This document shows, in pieces, positions 45,549-54,700 of a stretch of DNA of 64,000 bases (positions are counted from its first letter, which is position 1; every line of letters begins with the position of its first letter). The position numbers were made by a program, and so were the translations under genes. The notes under the pieces are model-generated. The model was not told the DNA's origin. It saw nothing but the letters and a program-made list of their open reading frames with translations, and did not search any database. This stretch comes from WRGA01 sp031553395 (GTDB lineage: Bacteria > Bacteroidota > Bacteroidia > Bacteroidales > WRGA01), in contig JAVBLR010000016.1 in the NCBI GenBank assembly GCA_031553395.1, positions 1 through 64,000 on the forward strand. Direction: 5' to 3'.

Positions 45549-48101
45549 TCAAGGATTTTTAACCGTAGTAAACTTGAGGTAATTGTTAAATTCGTGATGA
45601 ATTGCCTTACCTGCAATCCGGTTACTTCTGTATCCATTATTTCCTTTAGATACTGTTCCTGTTATAATACGAGCAGGAGCAGTTGGCGTAGTTGCAATAC
45701 CAAATCCACCGGTAATAACCACTTTCCCATCCAAAAGGAAATCTTCCGGAGTAAATGAAACTGTATAATAGTTATTAAATAACGACTTAGCTATTGTAAC
45801 ATACGTCCGTTGGTTAATCAATTTCATCGGTTCGTCATTTACCCTGTACATTGTAGAATAAAGATGCTCTGCTTTGGCTGGATTGGGATAATTCGCATTA
45901 TACGGATAAAGGTAATCTAATCTATCATCCGGGAAAAGACGTCCTTGTATAAAATGTGATTTTGTAAATTGAATAGCCAACTCAACTCGTTCGGCGGATA
46001 ATAATCCGTTTTTCAAGCTATCCACATTTGGTAAATCCTTATTAGCCACTGCACGGGTAATTGCATTATTATTCGGCATAATTATTGTATAAAAGTTATC
46101 TTCGCTGATACCCAATAATGCATCCGAATCGGTAGCTTTTAAAGCATATTGCACACATGTAACAAATTGAGAAACATTGGTATTTTCTTGTCCTGTTTGA
46201 TTAATATAATACCATAATGTATTATTTTCCCATCCTTCTTTGGTATTCGCACTGGTTGTCCGTTTCGAATATTGCAACATATTATCAACTGTATATACAG
46301 TTCCGTTATCAAATGTTTCACCCTTAGTAATATTCACAAATGTATTTTCTTCGATATTTCCACTGGCTTGTAATTGATTATTTTTATAGCGGATTACATC
46401 ACCATAGTAAGTTGTTCTAAAGCCCCATCCACCATAATCACTGATTCCATCTTTGAAAGTTACTTCCGAATCAACACTACCACTTACCCAACCTTCGAAA
46501 AGGTGCATACGCATCAATCGTTTCAATCGATCTTCTGCATTAATACCAACAACTTGAGTATTGGCAAATGTGGTAGTAGTACCAACAACAGTATATGTAT
46601 ATCCGTCATTCTGCAATTGCGAATTTGATATTAATAAGGCGGTATATCTATCATTAGGATAAGAAGTAAGAATACTCTTCATCAAATCGTTACGAAGCGA
46701 ATTGTTGTAATATTTGATATATGCAGCATCCAAATAAGAATAAATAGGATTCAGGAAGATTTCGGTATAAACCGTTTCGAATAATTTACTCTTGATAACA
46801 TGATCGATTGTATAGATAAATCCGTTGCTGGTAAATTTCTTATCAATAACACCAAAATTATCGTATGAAACGCCGGCATTTCCAACACCATTTACATATT
46901 CTCCTGTAGATACCAAAGAAGCCTTTAATTGAGAAGGCCAAATCATACCATCTGCCATGTGTGTATTAATCAAGGTAGTAATTGCTTCTTGAGGTACTTC
47001 ATACAAAGAAGGATAATACTTCAACAATTTTGAATTGATATAATTGGTTAACGCTTCATTGCTTGGCACGAACAATGTATATCCGTTGGTTTGTGTTGAA
47101 GATAAACTACCATCATACCATTCCATAGCAGGAGAAAAATATAAACTTATAGAAGTAACAGCACCTGCAAGATAACTTTTTACATATACCTTGTCAATAC
47201 CGGCAGTTGGCTTTAACAGTTTATATTTTTCGCTTACTGCGGTATTTTCCACATACGATTTATAATAATAAGCTCCAGATAAAGATTTAAAATCCAACAA
47301 AGACCTAAACACCTGATACTGACTATTATCTAAGAATTTATCCATATTTTCCAACGGATAATTTACCGTAGAAACTTCATGAGCAATCCCATTTCTAGCT
47401 TTCATATTCGGTTTCACAATTTGTCCATTAAAAACATTTCCAATTGCACCGGTAGGAGTAGATTGTCCTCCAACATAATCGGTATTTGGGAAGAATGTAT
47501 TGTAGTCATTTGCAGTTAAATCACCTTTAGAGAAATAAGTCTGCATAAAAACCGGTAAGTATTTATAATTGCTAGGAAAAGTCAAAGAATAAGCTGAGTA
47601 CTCATTTTGGTCGATTACCCATTTATTATCATAATCAGGATCCTGATAAATAGTAGCATAATAATTGGTTTGTCTCTTAACTCCAGCACCCGAAGTATAC
47701 CTGCTACCTGTTACTTTATCGGCAACTCCGGTAAAGACATCCCCCAGATTTTCCGACAACCAATAAGATTGTAGCATAGAATAAGCGACAATTGTATTCA
47801 CTTCATCATCAGGGATATCACTTACAGAAGCATACCCATGCTCTTGCAAATACGCTGCAAAAGCCTCATCATTAGGGGCCATTACTGTAAAAAACCCACC
47901 ATCTTTAAACTGTGCAGCATAAAGTGTTCTGTCTACACATGCCAAATAACTGCTAAATTGTCCTTCTTTTTGCAGCACCTCATACAATGGAGGCTCTAAC
48001 CAATTCGGTTCTGCAAAATAGTCATCTTCCTTATTATCACAATAAGTAAAAAGGAAAAGACTGAGAAAAAGCAGGAAAAATGTTTTAATTCTATTCATCA
48101 T
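45549..48101 (-). CDS. Large multi-FAS1 lipoprotein opening the Sus block
   Basis: 850 residues with lipobox LFTYC (Cys 21). I count at least four FAS1-type motifs: FFTVMAPNDEAFAAYLQ (about 70), a module near 250-300, YTLFVPSNEALTNYINS (about 340), and YTIIMPNNNAITRAV (about 670). HMADGMIWPSQL and HFIQGRLFPDD are the typical second-half pieces of the fold. It has no catalytic residues. It is the first gene after the promoter at 48151-48217 and stands before the first susC with 205 bases between. It probably sits on the outer surface next to the SusCD complexes and may bind the polysaccharide or a glycoprotein. Confidence 0.9.
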   Translation of the reverse strand: MMNRIKTFFLLFLSLFLFTYCDNKEDDYFAEPNWLEPPLYEVLQKEGQFSSYLACVDRTLYAAQFKDGGFFTVMAPNDEAFAAYLQEHGYASVSDIPDDEVNTIVAYSMLQSYWLSENLGDVFTGVADKVTGSRYTSGAGVKRQTNYYATIYQDPDYDNKWVIDQNEYSAYSLTFPSNYKYLPVFMQTYFSKGDLTANDYNTFFPNTDYVGGQSTPTGAIGNVFNGQIVKPNMKARNGIAHEVSTVNYPLENMDKFLDNSQYQVFRSLLDFKSLSGAYYYKSYVENTAVSEKYKLLKPTAGIDKVYVKSYLAGAVTSISLYFSPAMEWYDGSLSSTQTNGYTLFVPSNEALTNYINSKLLKYYPSLYEVPQEAITTLINTHMADGMIWPSQLKASLVSTGEYVNGVGNAGVSYDNFGVIDKKFTSNGFIYTIDHVIKSKLFETVYTEIFLNPIYSYLDAAYIKYYNNSLRNDLMKSILTSYPNDRYTALLISNSQLQNDGYTYTVVGTTTTFANTQVVGINAEDRLKRLMRMHLFEGWVSGSVDSEVTFKDGISDYGGWGFRTTYYGDVIRYKNNQLQASGNIEENTFVNITKGETFDNGTVYTVDNMLQYSKRTTSANTKEGWENNTLWYYINQTGQENTNVSQFVTCVQYALKATDSDALLGISEDNFYTIIMPNNNAITRAVANKDLPNVDSLKNGLLSAERVELAIQFTKSHFIQGRLFPDDRLDYLYPYNANYPNPAKAEHLYSTMYRVNDEPMKLINQRTYVTIAKSLFNNYYTVSFTPEDFLLDGKVVITGGFGIATTPTAPARIITGTVSKGNNGYRSNRIAGKAIHHEFNNYLKFTTVKNP

Positions 48102-48473
48102 ATTTATTAGGTATTTAAGATAACATAAGATTATTTCAAATTTTAATATGCAAATGTAGACTTCAAACGAAGTTTATGGAATGGAAAATAGTACATTCTG
48201 CTGTAAAATAGCGGTACATTTAATCCACTGTATTTGATAAATAAATTAATAAAAACACTGTCTTACAATATGATAGAATCAATAATGATTTTAAAGTTAT
48301 TTTAAAATTCCTTAATTAACAATTAAATTTCACCACAGCAAGCTAAGCCAATAAATACACATAAAATAAGGTTTTTGTACACATAAGAAAATTGAATTTG
48401 GGCAATTTATTATAATTTGATTTGCACAATTTGTTGTAATTATAGAATTTTGAAATTTCATTTATTCCTAAAA
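48102..48473. other. Intergenic region between GH2 gene and Sus/FAS1 block
   Basis: 372 bases. The first part holds the regulon promoter (48151-48217). The rest is AT-rich and contains an imperfect direct repeat (GGGCAATTTATTATAATT near 48400 and TGCACAATTTGTTGTAATT near 48422). I see no hairpin terminator after the GH2 gene. Confidence 0.55.
48151..48217 (-). promoter_or_regulatory. Regulon promoter 3: paired repeat plus TACATTTG (Sus/FAS1 block)
   Basis: TGGAAAATAGTACA (48182) and TGTAAAATAGCGGTAC (48202) on the plus strand start 20 bases apart. TACATTTG lies at 48158-48151 on the minus strand, 23 bases from the first repeat. The predicted start is about 45 bases before the ATG at 48101. 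It likely drives the eight-gene block 48101 to 29587. Confidence 0.8.
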
Positions 48474-50927
48474 TCATTTCACATCAATTTCAATTTTATC
48501 GGATTTTACTCCATCAGCTTTTGCTTCAAAAATAATTTTGCCATTATTTTCCCCTGATTGAACGATTGCTGTTAATTGCCCATTAAATAAATGCATTTGA
48601 GGAAGATGAAACAAATCCAAACAAGTAGGATCTCCATTAGCCGATGCCCTGTATTTTCCATTTCCCTGAACAGCAAACTTAATCAACCGCTGGTCATCCG
48701 GACACAAATTTCCATCCTTATCTACCACACGTACATTAATATAAACCAGGTCTTTTCCATCAGCAGAAAGTATTTTCCGGTCGGGAATAAGCTCTATATG
48801 ATGCGGCTTTCCGGCTGTGCATATTATTTTCTCAGCAACAGATGCACCTTTTTCATCATAAGCAATTACTTTTACTTCGCCCGGTTCATAAATTGCATTC
48901 ATCCACATCAATCGGTAGCGGTTTTGTACAGAAGAATCATTTTTTGATTGTTTACCATAACTTTTCCCATTGATAAATAATTCAGCAGAAGGATAATTAG
49001 TATAAACAAAAACCGGAGTAATTTCGCCTTCCCGTCCTTTCCATGTCCAATGAGGAAGAATATGCAAGGTTTTGTCATTTTTATTCCAGATGCTTCTATA
49101 CAAATAATACCTGTCTTTCGGAATACTTGCCAAATCAATAATACCAAACATCGAACTATGATTAGGCCAAGCATCTGTATCATACGGAGAAGGTTCGCCC
49201 AAATAATCGAATCCTGTCCACACAAATTGACCGATTGTCCAATCATAATCATCAACCAAAGCAAAATCATCATCAGGAATATTCGACCAACTACAATGCT
49301 CCAAATCATACGACGATGATTGATGATCAGGATAAATGGCATCTCCCTTTTTCACTACCGGAAATTTATAAACGCCTCTTGAACTGACAGTAGAGGAAGT
49401 TTCGGAACCAAGTATCAGATTTTGAGGTAATTTATCGTACGCTTCTTTGTAACGATGTGCCCTGTAATTCAATCCGGGAATATCTATCATAGAAGCAAAA
49501 CCATTATTCAACACACAACTAACCTGATCCATACCGCAAGTTACAGGTCGTGTCGGATCTTCGCGATGACAAATATCCTGTAAAAAGGAAGCTACCTTAT
49601 AACCATCATTACTACATTGCGTAGGAACTTCATTTCCAACACTCCACATTACCACACTCGGATTATTACGGTAATGATGCAACATATTTTCCATATCTTT
49701 CTCAGCCCATTCTTTGAAATAACGATGATATCCATTTTTACATTTTGCCCGATCCCATTCGTCAAAAGGCTCTACCATTACCATAAAACCCATTTCGTCA
49801 CAAAGAGAAATCAATTCGGGCGCAGGCATATTATGAGCCGTACGAATCGCATCGCAACCCATATCCTTAAGCATCGTCAATTGACGGCGAAGCGCAGCCG
49901 TATTAACAGCAGCTCCTAAAGGCCCCAAATCATGATGATTGCATACTCCTTGGAATTTACGTTTTTCCCCATTCAGGAAAAAACCTTTATCTGCTACAAA
50001 CTTAATATCCCGTATACCAAAAGAGGTTGTATATTCATCAACGATTTGCTCTTTGAGATAAATCTTAGAAATGGCTCTATATAAATAAGGTGTTTCGGGA
50101 GACCATAACACAGGATTATTAACAATCAGATTTTGTTCAAACGGTTGTCCGTGATTTATTTTTTGCGTATTCTCCTTTTGAGCAACAACTTGTCCGTTTT
50201 TATCTTGAATTTCGGTTACAATTCTTATTTCTTTACCTTCGGCATTTTCCAATTTCGTTTTTAAATTAACAGAAGCATAATCGGAAGATATATATGGAGT
50301 TGTGATATACGTACCCCAAACCGGAACAGCTATTTCATTCGTTGTAATTACATGTACATTCCGATAAAGCCCGGCACCCGGATACCAACGCGAAGATTGT
50401 GGTTTGTTTTCCAAGCGGACAGCAAGCAGGTTTTCCTTTCCATCGGCATTTAGTAAATCAGTAATATCGCAATAAAATGAATTGTAACCATAAGGCCAAA
50501 AACAAGCTTCCTTCTCATTAACATACACATGCGCCTCGCTCATGGCACCATCGAATAATAAGGTTGCTCGCTTTTTCCCCTTTTCAAAATCAGCCACATT
50601 AAAAACGGTACGATACCAACCGATACCGACATAAGGAAGCCCTCCTGTTCGGCCGGTTTTAACAGTTGCAACTTTTTCATTATTTTGGGTAATCGCTACA
50701 TCCTGCAAATCATAACTGCGATCAAAAGGACCATAAATAGCCCAATCATGAGGAATCGTTACAGATTCCCAATTTTTATCGTTGAAGTTTTTTTGTTCAG
50801 CTCCGGAAAAATCTCCTTTCGAAAATTTCCAGTTCTTCTCCAATAAAAACTCATCCCGTACTGATTGTGCTTGAAATGTAGCTATACTACAAAGTAGGAA
50901 GTATAATGGAATGATAATTCGTTTCAT
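48474..50927 (-). CDS. Glycoside hydrolase family 2 enzyme (beta-galactosidase-like)
   Basis: 817 residues with a signal peptide (MKRIIIPLYFLLCSIATFQA). The GH2 N-terminal sugar-binding domain (NWESVTIPHDWAIYGPFDRS), immunoglobulin-like domain, catalytic barrel (GVCNHHDLGPLGAAVNTAAL, DAIRTAHNMPAPELISLCDE) and DUF4982-like C-terminal part (HWTWKGREGEITPVFVYTNYPSAELF) are in order. The acid/base Glu is in MWSVGNEVPTQ (about residue 430) and the nucleophile Glu in LILGSETSSTVSSRGVY (about 506). Most members with this layout cut beta-galactosides or beta-glucuronides; the exact specificity is open. It probably acts in the periplasm on oligosaccharides brought in by the SusCD pairs. It has no partner gene on either side and its promoter is uncertain. 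Confidence 0.92.
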   Translation of the reverse strand: MKRIIIPLYFLLCSIATFQAQSVRDEFLLEKNWKFSKGDFSGAEQKNFNDKNWESVTIPHDWAIYGPFDRSYDLQDVAITQNNEKVATVKTGRTGGLPYVGIGWYRTVFNVADFEKGKKRATLLFDGAMSEAHVYVNEKEACFWPYGYNSFYCDITDLLNADGKENLLAVRLENKPQSSRWYPGAGLYRNVHVITTNEIAVPVWGTYITTPYISSDYASVNLKTKLENAEGKEIRIVTEIQDKNGQVVAQKENTQKINHGQPFEQNLIVNNPVLWSPETPYLYRAISKIYLKEQIVDEYTTSFGIRDIKFVADKGFFLNGEKRKFQGVCNHHDLGPLGAAVNTAALRRQLTMLKDMGCDAIRTAHNMPAPELISLCDEMGFMVMVEPFDEWDRAKCKNGYHRYFKEWAEKDMENMLHHYRNNPSVVMWSVGNEVPTQCSNDGYKVASFLQDICHREDPTRPVTCGMDQVSCVLNNGFASMIDIPGLNYRAHRYKEAYDKLPQNLILGSETSSTVSSRGVYKFPVVKKGDAIYPDHQSSSYDLEHCSWSNIPDDDFALVDDYDWTIGQFVWTGFDYLGEPSPYDTDAWPNHSSMFGIIDLASIPKDRYYLYRSIWNKNDKTLHILPHWTWKGREGEITPVFVYTNYPSAELFINGKSYGKQSKNDSSVQNRYRLMWMNAIYEPGEVKVIAYDEKGASVAEKIICTAGKPHHIELIPDRKILSADGKDLVYINVRVVDKDGNLCPDDQRLIKFAVQGNGKYRASANGDPTCLDLFHLPQMHLFNGQLTAIVQSGENNGKIIFEAKADGVKSDKIEIDVK

Positions 50928-50997
50928 ATTATTAGGTTAACTGCAAAAGGTTAAAAACACTCTAATAAAGCCTGTTAGCGTTTTATCACAAATAAAA

Positions 50998-51028
50998 TTG
51001 CTTGTATATTGACTATACTTTATCTTTG
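50998..51028 (+). promoter_or_regulatory. Promoter of the sufE-like gene
   Basis: TTG (50998-51000), exactly 20 bases, then TATCTTTG (51021-51028), on the plus strand: a full match to the Bacteroides housekeeping promoter. The predicted start is near 51035. Confidence 0.7.
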
Positions 51029-51110
51029 CAAAGGCTTTTTATAGATATTCGTCTCAGACACTAAATTAATAAATACAAATGAATAAGTGTAATATTGACG
51101 ATATTTAAAA

Positions 51111-51118
51111 CAAATATA
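51111..51118 (-). promoter_or_regulatory. Candidate -7 box for the GH2 gene
   Basis: The minus strand reads TATATTTG, an exact -7 match, with a leader of about 180 nt to the ATG at 50927. No TTG stands at the right distance upstream and no paired TGGAAAATAGTAC repeat precedes it, so it is not part of that regulon. Confidence 0.35.
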
Positions 51119-51271
51119 CAACTTTAATTACTTTTATAACATCAATCCTTTTTATTTCATAATTTTTAACAATAACTTTTTATCCAAGAAGCAGATTTAA
51201 TCAGCTATTAGTCATTATCAATATTTATTTTTTTAAAACAATAAGGCATAAATTATTAATTTTCAACAAAA

Positions 51272-51691
51272 ATGACAATTAACGAAGCACAAGATAGAAT
51301 AATTGACGAATTTTCGGCATTTGAAGACTGGATGGATAAATATTCCTTACTCATCGAGTTGGGAAATTCATTGAATCCATTAAATGAGAAATATAAAACA
51401 GAAAATAATCTCATCGAAGGCTGTCAAAGCCGGGTATGGTTGCAAGCTGATTACAATGATGGAAAAATTATTTTTCAGGCCGAAAGTGATGCTGTTATTG
51501 TAAAAGGAATTATCGCATTATTAATTGATGTTTTATCTAATCATACACCTGATGAGATATTAAATGCTGATTTGTGTTTTATCGATGCTATCGGATTAAA
51601 GGAACATTTATCGCCAACCCGTTCCAATGGATTACTATCGATGGTAAAACAAATGAAATTGTATGCCATGGCTTTTAAGGCAAAAGGCTAA
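51272..51691 (+). CDS. SufE-family sulfur transfer protein
   Basis: 139 residues, the length of SufE. It accepts persulfide sulfur from the cysteine desulfurase SufS and hands it to the SufBCD scaffold for iron-sulfur cluster assembly. The acceptor Cys is in NLIEGCQSRVWL at residue 51, the same position as in Escherichia coli SufE. The rest of the family pattern is seen in the N-terminal helix (DEFSAFEDWMDKYSLLIELG) and the C-terminal part (LSPTRSNGLLSMVKQMK). It has its own promoter and is alone here; suf genes are not next to it. The gene is convergent with the PL11 fusion gene, with a strong shared terminator between them. Confidence 0.95.
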   Translation: MTINEAQDRIIDEFSAFEDWMDKYSLLIELGNSLNPLNEKYKTENNLIEGCQSRVWLQADYNDGKIIFQAESDAVIVKGIIALLIDVLSNHTPDEILNADLCFIDAIGLKEHLSPTRSNGLLSMVKQMKLYAMAFKAKG

Positions 51692-51715
51692 TGGTAAAAG
51701 GTAAAAGGTAAAAAG

Positions 51716-51752
51716 AAAGGCGAACGAATCTACATCTGATTCGTTCGCCTTT
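51716..51752. terminator. Bidirectional terminator between sufE-like gene and PL11 fusion gene
   Basis: AAAGGCGAACGAATC and GATTCGTTCGCCTTT form a perfect 15-bp stem around TACATCT. The outer arms CTAATGGTAAAAGG (51688-51701) and CCTTTTGCCATTAG (51749-51762) extend the complementarity and belong to the CTAATGG repeat family seen at 20377-20432. It can serve both converging genes. Confidence 0.9.
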
Positions 51753-51776
51753 TGCCATTAGCGTTTCGCCGAAACT

Positions 51777-54700
51777 TTATTGTTTGATAATCTTCTTTGT
51801 TATCTTCGGATAATCTTCGGAATATATTCTCAATAAATAACTTCCCGCACTTAAACCGGAAAGGTCGATTTCTTCGATTCCTCCGGATGATTCAAGCCCT
51901 TGTTTATAAACACAAACTCCACTTACAGAAATACATTCGATAACAACTTTTCCTGTCAATCCACCCATATTAATATACGCATTGGCTTGCACCGGATTTG
52001 GATAAATACTTATATTTTCTGCTTTTACATTAGAGATGGCTGTAGTTGAAACAATTTGAATAATTCCGGAAGAAATCAATGTCTGATCCCACTGCATTCC
52101 TTCAGGAAGTTCAGTAGTTATAGACGCAAATGAGCCATTGATAGCCGATGCATTCAATATCTTATACGAATTACCGATTGCAAACGCTCCGGTTGTAGGT
52201 GTCAAATTTAGAGTTCCAGTAAGGTAAACAGTTCCACCTACTTTTATACAATCCGAAGAATTTTTTCCATCCCGGCTAACATCCAACGTTACCGAACCAT
52301 TGCTTGTAAGTCTTAAATCCTTTTCGACAGTTAATGTTTCGAATTTAGAGTTTTGCAAATCAATTCCGGATTGTCCATACATAGTCACATTTCCGGTAAT
52401 AATACCGGTTCCTCCTAATATTGCATTATTATAAAGCATAACAGAACCTGTTCCGGTAGCACTTCCGGTAGTATTTGATATAATTAACTTTCCACCATTA
52501 ATTGTAGTTCCTCCGGTATATGAATTTGCACCGGTTAACGTAAATGTTCCTACGCCCTCTTTGGTCAATTTGGAAGAAGCCCCTTCTATCGTACCGTTGA
52601 AAACATTATTGGTAGTGTTATTAATAGTCCAAGTTGTACTGGCTCCTGACAATTTCGAACCGGTCACACCGATAAGCCCTCCTAATTTGATTATTCTTCC
52701 CGATGTTAGATGATAGGCACTTACCCCCGATGCAGCCAAATTCAATGTCATTTTCTCATATCCGTAGTTATTATTGACACGAAAATCGGTACCTGTTACA
52801 TTGACAGTTCCTTCAAAAGTCGACCAATTTCCATTCAGGTCAAGACGAGGCGTATCATTTTTCGGAATTTTAAAGTTCAATGTACCTTTTCCCGTCAGGT
52901 TACCTTTCAACGTCCATCGGCTCGATGCTTCAAATGATGCAGTTACACCTTCAGGAACTTCTATATTGAAACTGGATTCCGAGTTACTTGTTGAAGATGT
53001 GATATCAAACATCTTAAGAGTTCCTCCCTGCAAAGTAACATTTGTATTTTTCAAGGAATTATAGTTTCCGTTAGTCGATCCTAAAAGCAACAATCCATCT
53101 TTTATAGTTGCCTTACTAATGGTATTATTTCCTTGCAATGTCAACATTCCTTTACCTATAACCTCCAAGCCTATGTTAGTTCCTGTTATATTACCGCTCA
53201 TTAGCACGCTATTATTTGTAGTAGGATTATTAACTGTAAGTGTTCCTTCAACTTGCATATTCCGGTTTGTTGCCATTTGTCCTGCAGTTTGCAGTGTAGC
53301 ATTTTTCATAATCCAGTTACTTGCGCTATTGGATGAAGCTCCAATCGAGCTACTTAAGCCTCCATCTTTCAAAGAAGCCACTTCCAATGTACCTCCATCA
53401 ATTTCTATACCTCCTGTAAATGAGTTATCCTCATTGAGTAATGACAATTTACCGGTTCCTGTTTTCTTCAAACTGCCAGTTCCACCGATTGAACCTTCTC
53501 CACTAATTTTATAATCGGTATTGTTGTTGAATATCATTTCACTTACAGGCATAGTTTCGCTAATAACAATCGTTTTGTTGACTGCATCGTCATTAAATGT
53601 TACAACATCACCCGATACAAAATTATCATCATTTGTTCCATTCAGGAAGTTTTTAGCTTGGAAGTCCCACAACGAACTTTCTCCACCTTTCCATACCACA
53701 CTTCCTGCCGAACGAGGTTCAGTGACTTCGAGTTTTACAGCATTACTTTCTATTTTTAGCACATAAGGAATCCCTTCCAATCCTTTTACCGAAAAATTAG
53801 AAGTGGTAGCATTAGTTGTGCCAGTAAAAGTTATCAATGCCAATTCTCCAGAAGTAATTGTAGTAACAGGATTAATAATAATTGCATGATTAGTTCCTGT
53901 AACATTAAAATTACCTTGAATACTTAATAAATCGTTTTTTGCCACTTGAGTCTGATCGACATCAAAAGCCAAATTATTACGTCCCGGCAAATCCAAATTA
54001 CCAACAATTGTAAGGGTGCCTAATGTTCCTGCAACACCCGGTTCGATTCGTCCACCTTCCACATTCAATCCGGTTTCCAACGAAATACCACCATTTAACG
54101 TTGCATTTCCTCCAATTACACCACGTGCATCAACTTGCACCTTACTTGCCAATGTTCCATTCACAAATAAACGTCCTTCCGAAATACGGGTAATTCCGGT
54201 ATAATCATAATTACTGTTAAATGTAACATCACCTTGCATAGATTTTACAACATCCATTGTGCCGGTGAATTTACCTGCTCCACTGAAAGTATAATCTTTG
54301 CCTTTAGGATTCATCAACCAAAGACGAGAAGGAGACATGTTGTTAGTCAATGAATATGTAGTGTTTCCTCCACGAAGATCGAACATGATACTTTTTCCAT
54401 CTGCATAAGAAGCATTAGCTTCATTATCATCAATCCAACCGCTTCCGGTATAATATAAATCTGCTTTTTGTATCGGAGCAATCGGAGGTGCTGGCATATC
54501 TGCCGCCATATAAAAATCTACATCTGCTGTTTGATAATACCCTCTGGCTGTAGTTTGTCCACGATATGCCGGATTTTGCATCAATGTATATTGTCGGATA
54601 TTAGTTTCATCCCATGTGGCAACAATTACAAATCCGGTATTATTCGTTCTACAATAAATTAACTCTTCTCTCCAATCACCGAACAAGTCTCCCCAAAAAG

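Larger units (their letters stand above)
50928..51271. other. Divergent region between GH2 and sufE-like gene
   Basis: 344 bases. It contains the plus-strand promoter at 50998-51028 and a candidate minus-strand -7 box at 51111-51118. The plus-strand leader of the sufE-like gene would be about 237 nt. I see no riboswitch structure I know. Confidence 0.55.

Noticed and set aside
29587..48101. ECF sigma / anti-sigma or hybrid two-component regulator expected beside SusCD genes
   Set aside because: No such gene is in the block or in the flanks inside the window; the controlling regulator must lie elsewhere.
48396..48442. Imperfect direct repeat GGGCAATTTATTATAATT / TGCACAATTTGTTGTAATT
   Set aside because: Almost pure AT apart from a few bases and not found elsewhere in the window; no clear promoter is attached.
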